DNA of 64,000 bases from Betaproteobacteria bacterium HGW-Betaproteobacteria-3 (GTDB taxonomy: Bacteria > Pseudomonadota > Gammaproteobacteria > Burkholderiales > Burkholderiaceae_C), in assembly GCA_002842205.1 (NCBI GenBank), contig PHCI01000024.1, positions 1 to 64,000 of the forward strand. The letters are read 5' to 3'. Made by a program: the position numbers and the translations under genes. Positions 33,339 to 41,537 of this stretch are shown in pieces. A model generated the notes under the pieces. It made no database searches. It was not told where the DNA came from and worked only from the letters and a program-made list of their open reading frames with translations. Within the stretch, counting starts at the first letter, position 1, and every line of letters begins with the position of its first letter.

Positions 33339-35845
33339 GACGCTCTCCTGGAGTTGCGGGATTTGCGATCCTGAACTTCGCGCAACAACACGGGAAGCCA
33401 GAGAAACGGATCGTTACCGTGTTGTTCACGAACGGTGTCCAGCAGGGCGACGTTGTCGGTGGTGGCCGACAGCACGGTCACGAAGTCCTGCAAGTTGCTG
33501 AGGTCCAGATCACAGATCGCACTGCTGTGCCCCTGCTTGACCAGGAAGCGTCGGCCGCCCTGTGCACCCAGGCTGCGCACGATGCCGAATTCGGCTTCGC
33601 TGAGCCCGAAGCCCTCCACATATTCCTCGCGCACCGCTTCCGGGTTGGCCAGGAAGATCTTGGTCACGCTCTGTTCCACCATCGTGCGACCGATGGGGTG
33701 GCGCAGCACGTCGGATGGGCTCTGCGTATCAAAGATGCCCAGCCCGTTTTGCTTGCGGATGGTCTTCTGCTTCTGTTTGGCGAAGTCGCTGAAGATCTCG
33801 TGGTCCAGCGCTTTCCAGAACTCCGAGATCACATAGATCAGCCGCTCGCCGTTGACCAGCTCTTCCATCACCTGGAGCAGGTACAGCATGACCGGCGTGC
33901 GGACCTCGGGCAGGTCCAGGAACTCGGTGGTGTCGAAAGCGATGATCGAGGCGGATTGCAGATCCATCAGCTGATCGTTGGCCTGGTCGAACACCCAGCC
34001 GAGTGCGCCGCCCTCGCACCAACGGCCCAGCCGTTCGTACAGGCTGTTCTCACCGGACTTGGGCAGGTTCTGGCGGATGGTCGAGAAGCGGCGCAGGGCT
34101 GTTGGCATCATCGCCACCGTTTTTACGGCGTCGGCGATGGCGCGCTCGTCGGCCGGCAGCAGCGGCAGTGCGGGGGTAACGATGCAGGTGCGCACCAGCT
34201 GTTCCCAGAACTGGATGCGGGCCGGCGTGGGATCGCGCTGCAGCGGGTTGAGGTGCGTGGGCTTGCCCGCTTCGAGTGTGAAGTACCGGCCGTTCATGGC
34301 CCGGATGGCAATCTCGCAACCCCGATCCAGATCGAACAACACCAGTCGGGGTGCTGGGTCCCACTTTCGCGTCAGTGTCAGCAGGAACATCTCCAGCGTG
34401 GTTTTGCCGACCCCGGTGGATCCGATGATGATGGTGTTGCCGGGCAGCTTCTTGTCGGCCGAGTCTTCGCCTTCGGGGCTGCTGTGGAAGTTCAGGTAGA
34501 ACGGCTGACCGGAAGGCGTTCTCAGAAGGGCCAGCGCCTCGCCCCACGGGTTGCCGTCTCGCTTGCCACGGGCGAAGTTGTGCCCGCTGGCCAGGGCGGC
34601 GAATGCGCGGGAAGACAGCTTGGCATCGCGCGGACGCCATTGCCAGTTGCCGGGCATCTGGGCGAACCAGGCGGCGTCGGCCACCAGGTCCACCGGCGAC
34701 ATCTGCAGGCTTGACGACTCACCCACGGCGCCGATGGCCTGTGCCGCACGGCGGCCGGCATCAGTCAGGCTGTCTTCACCCGGGTTGCCAAACACCACCA
34801 GACTGTAGTGGTACTCGCCCATGCAGAACTGGCCGTCGCCCAGCTCGTTCAGCGCCTCGTCCATGTCTGCAATCTGGCTGGAAACGACATCGTCACTGGC
34901 GATCAGCTGATCGCGCTGCAGCTCCAATGCGCGCGTGGCCTCGCGGCGCGGCAGGATCGAGTAACTCTGCGTCTCGATGAACTCGCTGTCTTCGTACAGC
35001 AGGGCGTTGAGGATGCCCGGCTCGACGGCGTCGGCGTATTCCTTGATGTCCACCAACGCCGCGCAGCGCCGCTGGTCACCATTTCTCAGCTCCAGCTTGT
35101 CGCCACCAAACGAAAGACGGGTTGAGGGCAGGGTGCGGTGCAGCGGCCCGCCTGTGAAAGGCGCGGGCTTCCAGTATCCGTTGACCAGGTAGCCCAGAAA
35201 CTCGGCGACTTCCGAATAGAGGCGACCTCGTTGTTCACGCACTCCCAGCAACTGCGGACCAAAACCGCGCAGCACCCGGTGCACGAACGCGGTGCGCTCC
35301 TCCATCACGCGCAGCGCTTCGGCATGGGCCTCCGCGATGGCGGCCTTGGACCGCTGCGGCGACTGCAACGCCCGGCTGATGCGAGAGGAGGTGGGCCGGT
35401 AGACCAGGGTCAGGTACAGCTCGTTGCTCATCATCGCCCGCTGGTTCAGGTGCACCTGATAGGCCTGTGACAGGTCTTTGGCAAACCCGTCTTCCGCTGG
35501 GTCGGTCAGCGCGTCCTGAATCTTTCGGTGCAGCCGGTGAGTCCAGATGGCCCACTGGCCACCCGAGAGGTTGCGCAGAAGGCTGCAGAGCGCTTCGTGC
35601 CGTTCCGTGACCAGGTAGTCGTCGGCGCACTCGAACGCAACGCCATCGAGCCGCCACACCCGCAGGAAATCGCCACCACGGGTGATCACATCGTGGTCGC
35701 TCAGCAGTGACGAGAAGGGCACGAACCTTGTCAATGGGTTCTCCGTCAGAGCCTGCGACCAATGGCGCGGCTGCGGGCCACCCGTCACAGCGCGCCGCTT
35801 CGCGCGGCGTGAGCCTTTGCCCAAGCGGTCAAAGATGCCAGACAT
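33335..35845 (-). CDS. virB4: VirB4-type T4SS ATPase
   Basis: An 836-residue ATPase, the largest energiser of the channel. The N-terminal CagE/TrbE-VirB4 region includes FSSLLSDHDVITRGGDFLRVWRLDG (about 44-68). The C-terminal motor has Walker A GSTGVGKTTLEMF (about 460-472), LVLFDLDRG and ASIIAFDTTEFLDLPEVRTPVMLYLL (Walker B region). The start at 35845 has GGGGAG 8 bases upstream and overlaps the end of virB3 by 17 bp, so the frame open to 35911 was not used. No frameshift is visible across the 2.5 kb. Confidence 0.92.
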   Translation of the reverse strand: MSGIFDRLGKGSRRAKRRAVTGGPQPRHWSQALTENPLTRFVPFSSLLSDHDVITRGGDFLRVWRLDGVAFECADDYLVTERHEALCSLLRNLSGGQWAIWTHRLHRKIQDALTDPAEDGFAKDLSQAYQVHLNQRAMMSNELYLTLVYRPTSSRISRALQSPQRSKAAIAEAHAEALRVMEERTAFVHRVLRGFGPQLLGVREQRGRLYSEVAEFLGYLVNGYWKPAPFTGGPLHRTLPSTRLSFGGDKLELRNGDQRRCAALVDIKEYADAVEPGILNALLYEDSEFIETQSYSILPRREATRALELQRDQLIASDDVVSSQIADMDEALNELGDGQFCMGEYHYSLVVFGNPGEDSLTDAGRRAAQAIGAVGESSSLQMSPVDLVADAAWFAQMPGNWQWRPRDAKLSSRAFAALASGHNFARGKRDGNPWGEALALLRTPSGQPFYLNFHSSPEGEDSADKKLPGNTIIIGSTGVGKTTLEMFLLTLTRKWDPAPRLVLFDLDRGCEIAIRAMNGRYFTLEAGKPTHLNPLQRDPTPARIQFWEQLVRTCIVTPALPLLPADERAIADAVKTVAMMPTALRRFSTIRQNLPKSGENSLYERLGRWCEGGALGWVFDQANDQLMDLQSASIIAFDTTEFLDLPEVRTPVMLYLLQVMEELVNGERLIYVISEFWKALDHEIFSDFAKQKQKTIRKQNGLGIFDTQSPSDVLRHPIGRTMVEQSVTKIFLANPEAVREEYVEGFGLSEAEFGIVRSLGAQGGRRFLVKQGHSSAICDLDLSNLQDFVTVLSATTDNVALLDTVREQHGNDPFLWLPVLLREVQDRKSRNSRRAS

Positions 35846-36170
35846 CGGACGCTCCCCGGAAAAGGGTGGGTGAGTAGCTGCGCGCGCGCCAGAACCGCCG
35901 GTTGCGGTCATGCAGACGCAGCTTGAGTGCGATGAAGATTTGCCGGAAGCGCTGGTCGTCCCGGGATGTCACCCAGCGCATCCAGAAGAGGGTGGGCACG
36001 AACGACATCAGCACGCCCATCGCGATCCACCAGCTCACCAAGATGCCGCCCCACATAATCAGCAACATGCCGGTGCCAAACAGGATCACCAGTGGCACCA
36101 GCGGAATTCCCAGCTTCATGGCCGGTCGGGTCGCGCCCTTGTAAATCGGTTCGGCTTGCATAGTCTGCAC
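35829..36170 (-). CDS. virB3: VirB3-type inner-membrane T4SS protein
   Basis: A 113-residue protein. A short N-terminal segment (QAEPIYKGATRPAMKLGIP), highly typical of VirB3, precedes two transmembrane segments (about 20-40 and 44-64) and a basic C-terminus with DDQRFRQIFIALKLR. VirB3 works with VirB4 at the inner membrane in pilus biogenesis. Alternative start at 36161 (second Met). It lies 9 bp after virB2. Confidence 0.85.
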   Translation of the reverse strand: MQTMQAEPIYKGATRPAMKLGIPLVPLVILFGTGMLLIMWGGILVSWWIAMGVLMSFVPTLFWMRWVTSRDDQRFRQIFIALKLRLHDRNRRFWRARSYSPTLFRGASDVWHL

Positions 36171-36179
36171 CTTCAGCCG

Positions 36180-36464
36180 TCAGCTGACGATGTAGCTGGC
36201 AAAGGCCGCGGCCCCACCCACCAGCGTGCCGCCAATGAGCACGTTGGCCACATCGGCAAGGCGCGCGCCTTGAAAGATCATCTTGAAGCCGGCCCAGATG
36301 ATCGCGATCGTCACCACGGCCACGGAGATGGTCACCAGGATGGCGTTGACGTTGGTGACCGTCGTGTTCACCTTGTCGAAGCCTTGCGCCCAGACCTGGG
36401 GTGGCAGCAACATCAACAGGCTGAGGGCGCGGACCTGGCCTTGAGACAGTTTTTGGCGGTTCAT
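36180..36464 (-). CDS. virB2: VirB2-type major pilin
   Basis: A 94-residue prepilin. The signal peptide ends at VWA (about residue 26). The mature part begins QGFDKVNTTVTNVNAIL and has two hydrophobic helices (about 38-58 and 68-92) joined by a short basic loop (KMIFQGARLADVAN), the standard conjugative pilin architecture. Small and intact. Its start overlaps the virB1 stop by 4 bp. Confidence 0.88.
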   Translation of the reverse strand: MNRQKLSQGQVRALSLLMLLPPQVWAQGFDKVNTTVTNVNAILVTISVAVVTIAIIWAGFKMIFQGARLADVANVLIGGTLVGGAAAFASYIVS

Positions 36465-37135
36465 GATGGCTCCTTGGATGACGGGTGGGAACGAGGGAGG
36501 GACAGAGATCGGGCCGCAGAGACGACCTTCTGCACATAGCCATGGCGAAAGCCAGTCGAGAAGTTGCCGCTGTAGTAGCAGGAGAGGGCTTTGCGCAGAG
36601 CGGCCTGCCGGGTGTCAGCGCCACCCCGAGACTGCCCGGCTCGCTCGAAGCATTCCGTCAGCACGGACTGCATGGCCGACAGGTTTTGGCAGGGGTCGAA
36701 GGCACTGCTGGTGTTCAACCCCAGACGCCGGAAGTTGCCCACGTTGATCTGCCCCAGGCCGACGCTGAATTTGTGTCCGTCGGAGAACAACTGGTGCGCG
36801 GTGGCCAGTGCTTCATCCCGGTTGTTGGGCTGGCGGCGCAACGCACCACCTACCACGCCGATGGCCCAGGGGTTGAAGGCACTCTCTACAAAGACGAGCG
36901 CATATGCCGTGGTCAGATGGACTTGTGGCGCGCAAGCACTGGCGAGAGCAGCAAACGATGAGGCTTCAATGGCACTTGCGTCAAGGACGAGAGCGAAGCC
37001 AAGCTGCCCGGTTGTCGCCAGAGCAAGAACAGTTGCTGCCGCACCCGCTCTCCGGAGCTTCCCAAGTCCAGTGCCCGCTTGTGCGCCTCCAGATAGTCGA
37101 TCTGGTCGCTGTAGCCGATCGGGGACGAAGTCCAT
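36461..37135 (-). CDS. virB1: VirB1-type lytic transglycosylase
   Basis: A 224-residue protein. The SLT domain contains YALVFVESAFNPWAIGVVGG (catalytic Glu in VESAFNP), then FSVGLGQINVGNFRRLGL and a C-terminal LSCYYSGNF. It makes local holes in peptidoglycan for T4SS assembly. A hydrophobic stretch (AAATVLALATTGQLGFAL, about 34-51) preceded by basic residues could be a signal peptide, but the first ~30 residues look atypical. An alternative frame there reads plausibly (GYSDQIDYLEAHKRALDLG), so a small indel near the 5' end is possible. The ATG at 37135 has GAGG 7 bases upstream; a GTG at 37147 is possible. Confidence 0.75.
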   Translation of the reverse strand: MDFVPDRLQRPDRLSGGAQAGTGLGKLRRAGAAATVLALATTGQLGFALVLDASAIEASSFAALASACAPQVHLTTAYALVFVESAFNPWAIGVVGGALRRQPNNRDEALATAHQLFSDGHKFSVGLGQINVGNFRRLGLNTSSAFDPCQNLSAMQSVLTECFERAGQSRGGADTRQAALRKALSCYYSGNFSTGFRHGYVQKVVSAARSLSLPRSHPSSKEPS

Positions 37136-37234
37136 CAGACACCTCACAGTTTCCGCATCCGCTGGAGGTGAAGGTCACTTCATCTCGCTGGGTGCTGTGA
37201 GGTCAATGTAGGACTGAGATGCGCCTGTTTCGCT

Positions 37235-37258
37235 GCTGGATTTGGGCTGTTTTCCAGC
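37235..37258. repeat. Imperfect 24-bp palindrome upstream of virB1 (candidate tra operator)
   Basis: The left half GCTGGATTTGGG (37235-37246) is identical to the half-site of the perfect palindrome at 3486-3509. The right half CTGTTTTCCAGC keeps only the outer TCCAGC arm. It is 24 bp long like the other copy and lies 100 bp upstream of the virB1 start, matching the 108-bp spacing to the mob gene. One regulator may therefore control both transfer operons. Confidence 0.6.
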
Positions 37259-37300
37259 AGATACGTGCTTTGCAGAACACGGGTTCTATGCGCTACCCAG

Positions 37301-37330
37301 AAAAAAGAACGCCCGGCGCGAGGGCCGGGC
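37301..37330 (-). terminator. Rho-independent terminator on the minus strand
   Basis: Read on the minus strand: a 7-bp stem GCCCGGC / GCCGGGC (37330-37311) with a 6-base loop, followed by GTTCTTTTTT (37310-37301). It would stop minus-strand transcription arriving from the TetR gene before it enters the virB control region. Confidence 0.75.
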
Positions 37331-37806
37331 AAAGCAAAGTCGCTGTCACACGACTTTTCAGGGAGGAGGGCCGACTGTTAAGGCCGCCCCGGGCGCATTA
37401 TCGATTCACACCGCGCAAAGCGTCTACGAAAAACTATGCTTGGTGCCCCTATGACGCATTCCAGTTTGAGTCGTCTGGTTCAACGACGCCACCGTGACCG
37501 GAGTGGCTACTGTGCAGCGATTGCTGTCCGCCGCAGCGACACGCTGAACTCACGGGCCCGGCGACATTGGAGTCATTGGGCACCCGCGCTGCCAGCGGCG
37601 GGGATGACTGATTCGAAAGGCACCGCCGACCTCGTCACTGACATGATTTCTCCTCAAAGCGCCGAGATCACGCGCTCGACCCCACGCCGTCCTTCAAACC
37701 GCCAGCTGACCATAGCGGCAGAGAGTTCATTGACGTCCCGCTCCTTGCACCTGCGCTGTATGTTTCAGAAGGAGTCACCGCTTCTTCAGGGTGGTGAGGA
37801 TGTCAA

Positions 37807-38502
37807 CTAATCGCGATTCCAGGCGGCCATCAGCACCGTGCCGACTTCATCTGCGCCAACATCTGTCTTTGCGGAAGTGCGTCGAGCGGTGGCCCGGCCT
37901 GACCGCACGCCGCCGTGACCCATTTTGGGAGCTGCTGAGTCGATCAGGAGCCCACCCAGCAATACCCGGTAGAACTCCTGGAACGCCTCCTCGATGGTCA
38001 GGTCGGCCTGGGCGAGGAATGTGGGGCGGCGCAACCTCAGTGCGGCTCCCAGGATGAGCTCGGACACCACCAGTCCGTGGCAAGGCGCGAAGACGCCCTG
38101 GTGTACCCCCTCGTCGATCAGTTGGGACAGTCTCACGGTGCGCGCCTGTTGGTAGCGGTCGAAGATGCTTCGGGCGGTTGCGGAGTCCTCCACATCTTTC
38201 AGGAACTGGACGCCGATGCGGCTGGCAGCACGGACGCCCACGCCGAGGTAGGCGGCAAGCGCAGCCGTCAGGTCTTGCTCACGTTCGATCAGCGCTTCGC
38301 CCTGAGCCAGGATGCCGTCGAAGAAGTGTTTCACTGCCGCACAGAAGATCTCCTCTTTCGTCTGTGCGATGTCGTAGAGACGTCGCCGCGAGCAGTGCAT
38401 CCGCGCAGCGATCTCACCTACCGTCATGCCCTTGATGCCCTCCGCCAGCAGCAGATTGGTGAGCGCATCGAAGAACTCGTCGTCCGTGAGCTTCTTTTTC
38501 AT
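37807..38502 (-). CDS. TetR-family transcriptional regulator of the catabolic cluster
   Basis: A 231-residue protein from MKKKLTDDEFFDAL. The N-terminal TetR DNA-binding domain spans about 4-50 (LLAEGIKGMTVGEIAARMHCSRRRLYDIAQTKEEIF); the rest is the all-helical ligand-binding domain. The C-terminal ~35 residues are Arg/Thr-rich and unusual. The ATG at 38502 with AGGA upstream is preferred to a start at 38538, which lies inside the operator region. It is divergent from the acyl-CoA ligase gene with about 216 bp between starts, and that gap holds four GGTACC sites. It probably represses the cluster until a pathway acyl-CoA or substrate binds. Confidence 0.88.
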   Translation of the reverse strand: MKKKLTDDEFFDALTNLLLAEGIKGMTVGEIAARMHCSRRRLYDIAQTKEEIFCAAVKHFFDGILAQGEALIEREQDLTAALAAYLGVGVRAASRIGVQFLKDVEDSATARSIFDRYQQARTVRLSQLIDEGVHQGVFAPCHGLVVSELILGAALRLRRPTFLAQADLTIEEAFQEFYRVLLGGLLIDSAAPKMGHGGVRSGRATARRTSAKTDVGADEVGTVLMAAWNRD

Positions 38503-38522
38503 ACGGGTTTGTCCTGATGAAG

Positions 38523-38598
38523 TTTGGTACCAAATCAATTGACTTGGTACCGTGAAGACATGTCTAATGGTACCAATTTATCTTCATTGGTACCGAAA
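38523..38598. promoter_or_regulatory. Divergent promoter with four GGTACC-centred operator sites
   Basis: GGTACC occurs at 38526, 38546, 38569 and 38589, giving spacings of 20, 23 and 20 bp. The flanks agree with a (T)TTGGTACC(A/G)A core; the first is a perfect 12-bp palindrome TTTGGTACCAAA. A plus-strand promoter TTGACT (38539-38544), an 18-bp spacer, and TCTAAT (38563-38568) fits between them: site 2 lies in the spacer and site 3 directly after the -10. Two pairs of sites two helical turns apart suit a cooperatively binding TetR dimer pair. Confidence 0.75.
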
Positions 38599-38718
38599 AA
38601 ATGTCATGTATTCAATGCTTCCCAGGGCAGAGGTGCAACCCGCCTGCCCGTGCTGGAAACACGCAAATTGTCAACGATTGCGGGCTCCCGGCCCAGGCAT
38701 GAACGGAGAGCTGCCGCG

Positions 38719-40284
38719 ATGAATTTGCTGGATTTCTTCGATGCTGGCGTTGCCAGTCACCCGGACGCCTCGTGCTTCGTGGACTGCGAGAGTGGGGCTC
38801 CGGCCATCACCTACGCGCAGGCCGGAGCGTTGACCTGCCAGATCGCCAGGGGGCTGCAGGCCCTGGGACTCTCACCGGGCTTCCATGGCGCTGTGTTGAG
38901 CGGCAATGCCGGGGCTGCCTTCACGGCGCTGCTGGGGGTATTGCGCGCCGGGGGCGTCTGGCTGCCCGTCAACGCGCGCAACGCGGTAGAGGCCAACATC
39001 GAGTTCCTGCAGGACATGGACTGCGACGTTCTCTTCTACCAGGCCCGCTATGCGAGCCAGGTCGCGGAGATCCGCGGCAAGTTGCCCCGCATTCGCCATT
39101 GCATCGCGCTGGACGATGAGCAGGGGCCGGACCTGTCGGTCGCCCGGTTGGTCCAGGGCCATTCGCCCGAGCTGTTCGCGGCGCCCCTGCAGCCTCAGGG
39201 GCTGGCCATGATCATGGGCACCGGCGGCACCACGGGGCGTTCCAAGGGCGTCATGCTCAGCCACCGCAACCTGACGGCGACCATGGCCAACCACCTGTCG
39301 GCCATGGCCGTGACTGACCGCATGACCGTGCTGGCCGCGGCTCCCATCACGCACACGGCGGGGCTGGTGTCGATGCCCTTCATGGTGCGCGGCGGGCGCG
39401 TCGTGCTGATGGACGGCATCGACCCGCAGAAGCTGCTCCAGGTGATCGAGCGGGAGCGGGTGAACATGCTGTTCCTGCCGCCGACGGTCATCTACACACT
39501 GCTGGCCCAGCCCAACGTGCGTGATTTCGACTTCTCTGCCCTGCGCTACCTCATGTACGGCGCGGCGCCCATGTCGCCCGACAAACTGGCGGAGGCCATT
39601 GAAGTGTTCGGTCCCGTCATGCTGCAGATCTATGGCCAGGCGGAAGTGCCCGGCGCCATCTCTGTGCTGCGGGTCGAGGACCATTTCGTGGACGGGCAGG
39701 TGGCGCCCCGCCAGCGCCTGCTGAGCGCCGGGCGCCGCTTTCCCTTCACGCGGGTGGCGATCATGGATGACGACGGCAACCTGCTCACCCAGCCGGGGGC
39801 CGTGGGCGAGATCGTCGCGCAGGGCGACATCGTGACCGCGGGCTACTACAAGAATCCCGATGCCACTGCCGAAGTGCAGCGCCACGGCTGGCACTGCACG
39901 GGCGACGTCGGCTACTTCGACGAACAGGGCTTTCTGTTCATCGTCGATCGCAAAAAGGACATGATCGTCACGGGCGGCTTCAACGTCTTTTCGTCCGAGG
40001 TCGAGGCTGCCGTCATGGCCCACCCGGCCGTGAAGGATTGTGCCGTCATCGGCGTGCCCGACGACAAGTGGGGCGAGGCCGTCAGGGCGGTCATCGAACT
40101 GCGCCCGGGCCAGTCCGTGGAGCCGCAGGCGCTCATCCAGTTCGTCAAGGACCGCCTGGGCAGCGTCAAGGCGCCCAAGGAGGTCGAGATCGTCGAGCAG
40201 CTGCCGCGCAGCGCGGTGGGCAAGGTCCTGAAGAAGGAAGTCCGCAAGAAGTATTGGCACGCGCAGGAGCGGATGGTCTCCTGA
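38719..40284 (+). CDS. AMP-dependent acyl-CoA synthetase/ligase
   Basis: A 521-residue adenylate-forming enzyme that activates a carboxylic acid as its CoA thioester via acyl-AMP. The ATP-binding P-loop is GTGGTTGRSKGVML (167-180). Downstream are YGQAEVPGAI (motif with YGxxE), YKNPDATAEVQRHGWHCTGDVGYFDEQGFLFIVDRKKDMIVTGG (hinge, TGD and DRKKD motifs), and the C-terminal catalytic Lys in PRSAVGKVLKKEVR. The substrate is not predictable; length and motifs fit the FadD/FadK class. The start at 38719 has GGAGAG 9 bases upstream. It is the first gene of the TetR-controlled operon. Confidence 0.88.
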   Translation: MNLLDFFDAGVASHPDASCFVDCESGAPAITYAQAGALTCQIARGLQALGLSPGFHGAVLSGNAGAAFTALLGVLRAGGVWLPVNARNAVEANIEFLQDMDCDVLFYQARYASQVAEIRGKLPRIRHCIALDDEQGPDLSVARLVQGHSPELFAAPLQPQGLAMIMGTGGTTGRSKGVMLSHRNLTATMANHLSAMAVTDRMTVLAAAPITHTAGLVSMPFMVRGGRVVLMDGIDPQKLLQVIERERVNMLFLPPTVIYTLLAQPNVRDFDFSALRYLMYGAAPMSPDKLAEAIEVFGPVMLQIYGQAEVPGAISVLRVEDHFVDGQVAPRQRLLSAGRRFPFTRVAIMDDDGNLLTQPGAVGEIVAQGDIVTAGYYKNPDATAEVQRHGWHCTGDVGYFDEQGFLFIVDRKKDMIVTGGFNVFSSEVEAAVMAHPAVKDCAVIGVPDDKWGEAVRAVIELRPGQSVEPQALIQFVKDRLGSVKAPKEVEIVEQLPRSAVGKVLKKEVRKKYWHAQERMVS

Positions 40285-40339
40285 CCACTGCGCGCTTCAA
40301 TTCAACGCACGTTTGGCAATTCAACCTGGAGGTATCGCA

Positions 40340-41527
40340 ATGCAAGAACCCGTTCTAGTCGCCGGTGTCGGCATGACCCCTTTCAAGAAACCTGGCGACA
40401 ACCTGCCGTACCCGGAAATGGCCGCGCTGGCGATCCGCCAGGCGCTACAGGACGCAGGACTGGCGTACTCCGATATTCAGGACGTCTATGCAGGCTATGT
40501 ATATGGCGACTCGGCCAGCGGCCAGCGCGCGGTCTATGAGGTCGGCATGACCGGCGTGCCGGTGATCAACGTCAACAACAATTGCTCCTCCGGCTCAACC
40601 GCCTTGTACCTTGCGCGGAAAGCAGTTGCCAACGGGTCGGCCGACTGCGCACTGGCAGTGGGCTTCGAGCAGATGCCCTCGGGCGCCCTGAAGGCGCACT
40701 GGGATGACCGGCCCGATCCGCTCGACCGCTTCAACGGGGTCATGGATGAGGTGTTTGGCCATCCCGAGCTGCCCATGGCGATTCGCTACTTCGCTGCAGC
40801 GGGCCGCGAGCACATGGACCGGTACGGCACCTCCCTGGAAACCTTTGCCCGTATCCGCGCCAAGGCGAGCCGCCACGCCGCGCGCAACCCGCTGGCACTG
40901 TTCCGCAGGGAGGTAACAGTGGAAGAGGTGCTGGCCAGCGCCGCTCTGGTGCCGGGCACCATGACCCGCCTCATGGCGTGCCCACCGACCTGCGGTGCCG
41001 CTGCTGCAGTCTTCGTGAGCAAAAGGTTTGCCCAAAAGATGGGGCTAGACCCCCGTGTGCAAGTGCTGGCCCAGTCGCTGGTGTCTGACCGCCCCGGCGC
41101 GTTCAGCGACAAGTCAGGCATTTCCATCGTGGGCTTTGACATGACGCGCGAGGCCGCCCGCCAGGTCTATGAGGCATCGGGCATTGGGCCGCAGGACATC
41201 GACGTGTGCGAGCTGCACGACTGCTTCGCACAGAACGAGCTGCTCAGCTACGAGGGCCTGGGCTTCTGCGGCATCGGCGAAGGCCAGGCCTTTGTCGAGT
41301 CCGACAGCAATACCTACGGCGGCGCCGTCGTCGTCAACCCCTCGGGTGGGTTGCTGTCGAAAGGCCATCCGCTTGGCGCGACCGGCCTGGCGCAATGCTA
41401 TGAGCTGGTTCACCAGATCCGCGGCAACGCCGAAGAGCGCCAGGTGGAAGGCGCGCGGTTTGCCCTGCAACACAACGCCGGACTGGGCGGTGCCACCGTC
41501 GTGACCCTCTATGGCCAAGCACAGTAA
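40340..41527 (+). CDS. Thiolase-family enzyme (SCP2/lipid-transfer type)
   Basis: A 395-residue thiolase. The nucleophile Cys82 lies in NVNNNCSSGSTALYLA. The second signature is GIGPQDIDVCELHDCFAQNE (catalytic-site His), and the third GGLLSKGHPLGATGLAQCYEL supplies the GHPxGATG His. This pattern (NNNCSSGS, no C-terminal CxGGG Cys) is that of SCP-x/non-specific lipid-transfer thiolases, which often cleave branched-chain or steroid side-chain 3-oxoacyl-CoA and sometimes act as aldolase partners. The GGAGG site is 7 bases before the ATG. It is co-transcribed with the neighbouring SDR (11-bp gap). Confidence 0.87.
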   Translation: MQEPVLVAGVGMTPFKKPGDNLPYPEMAALAIRQALQDAGLAYSDIQDVYAGYVYGDSASGQRAVYEVGMTGVPVINVNNNCSSGSTALYLARKAVANGSADCALAVGFEQMPSGALKAHWDDRPDPLDRFNGVMDEVFGHPELPMAIRYFAAAGREHMDRYGTSLETFARIRAKASRHAARNPLALFRREVTVEEVLASAALVPGTMTRLMACPPTCGAAAAVFVSKRFAQKMGLDPRVQVLAQSLVSDRPGAFSDKSGISIVGFDMTREAARQVYEASGIGPQDIDVCELHDCFAQNELLSYEGLGFCGIGEGQAFVESDSNTYGGAVVVNPSGGLLSKGHPLGATGLAQCYELVHQIRGNAEERQVEGARFALQHNAGLGGATVVTLYGQAQ

Positions 41528-41537
41528 GGAGTACGGC

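Larger units (their letters stand above)
37136..37806. other. Intergenic region between virB1 and the TetR gene
   Basis: About 670 bp with no recognisable gene. Short open frames on the plus strand (for example 37436-37810) have no ribosome-binding site and Arg/Ser-rich low-information translations. The region holds the imperfect 24-bp palindrome upstream of virB1 and a minus-strand terminator at 37301-37330. The rest, 37331-37806, shows nothing I can name. Confidence 0.6.

Noticed and set aside
37436-37810. 124-residue plus-strand reading between virB1 and tetR
   Set aside because: No ribosome-binding site and low-complexity Arg/Ser composition.
38872-40260. 462-residue minus-strand reading over the first CoA ligase
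   Set aside because: Antisense shadow; no ribosome-binding site and no recognisable motif.
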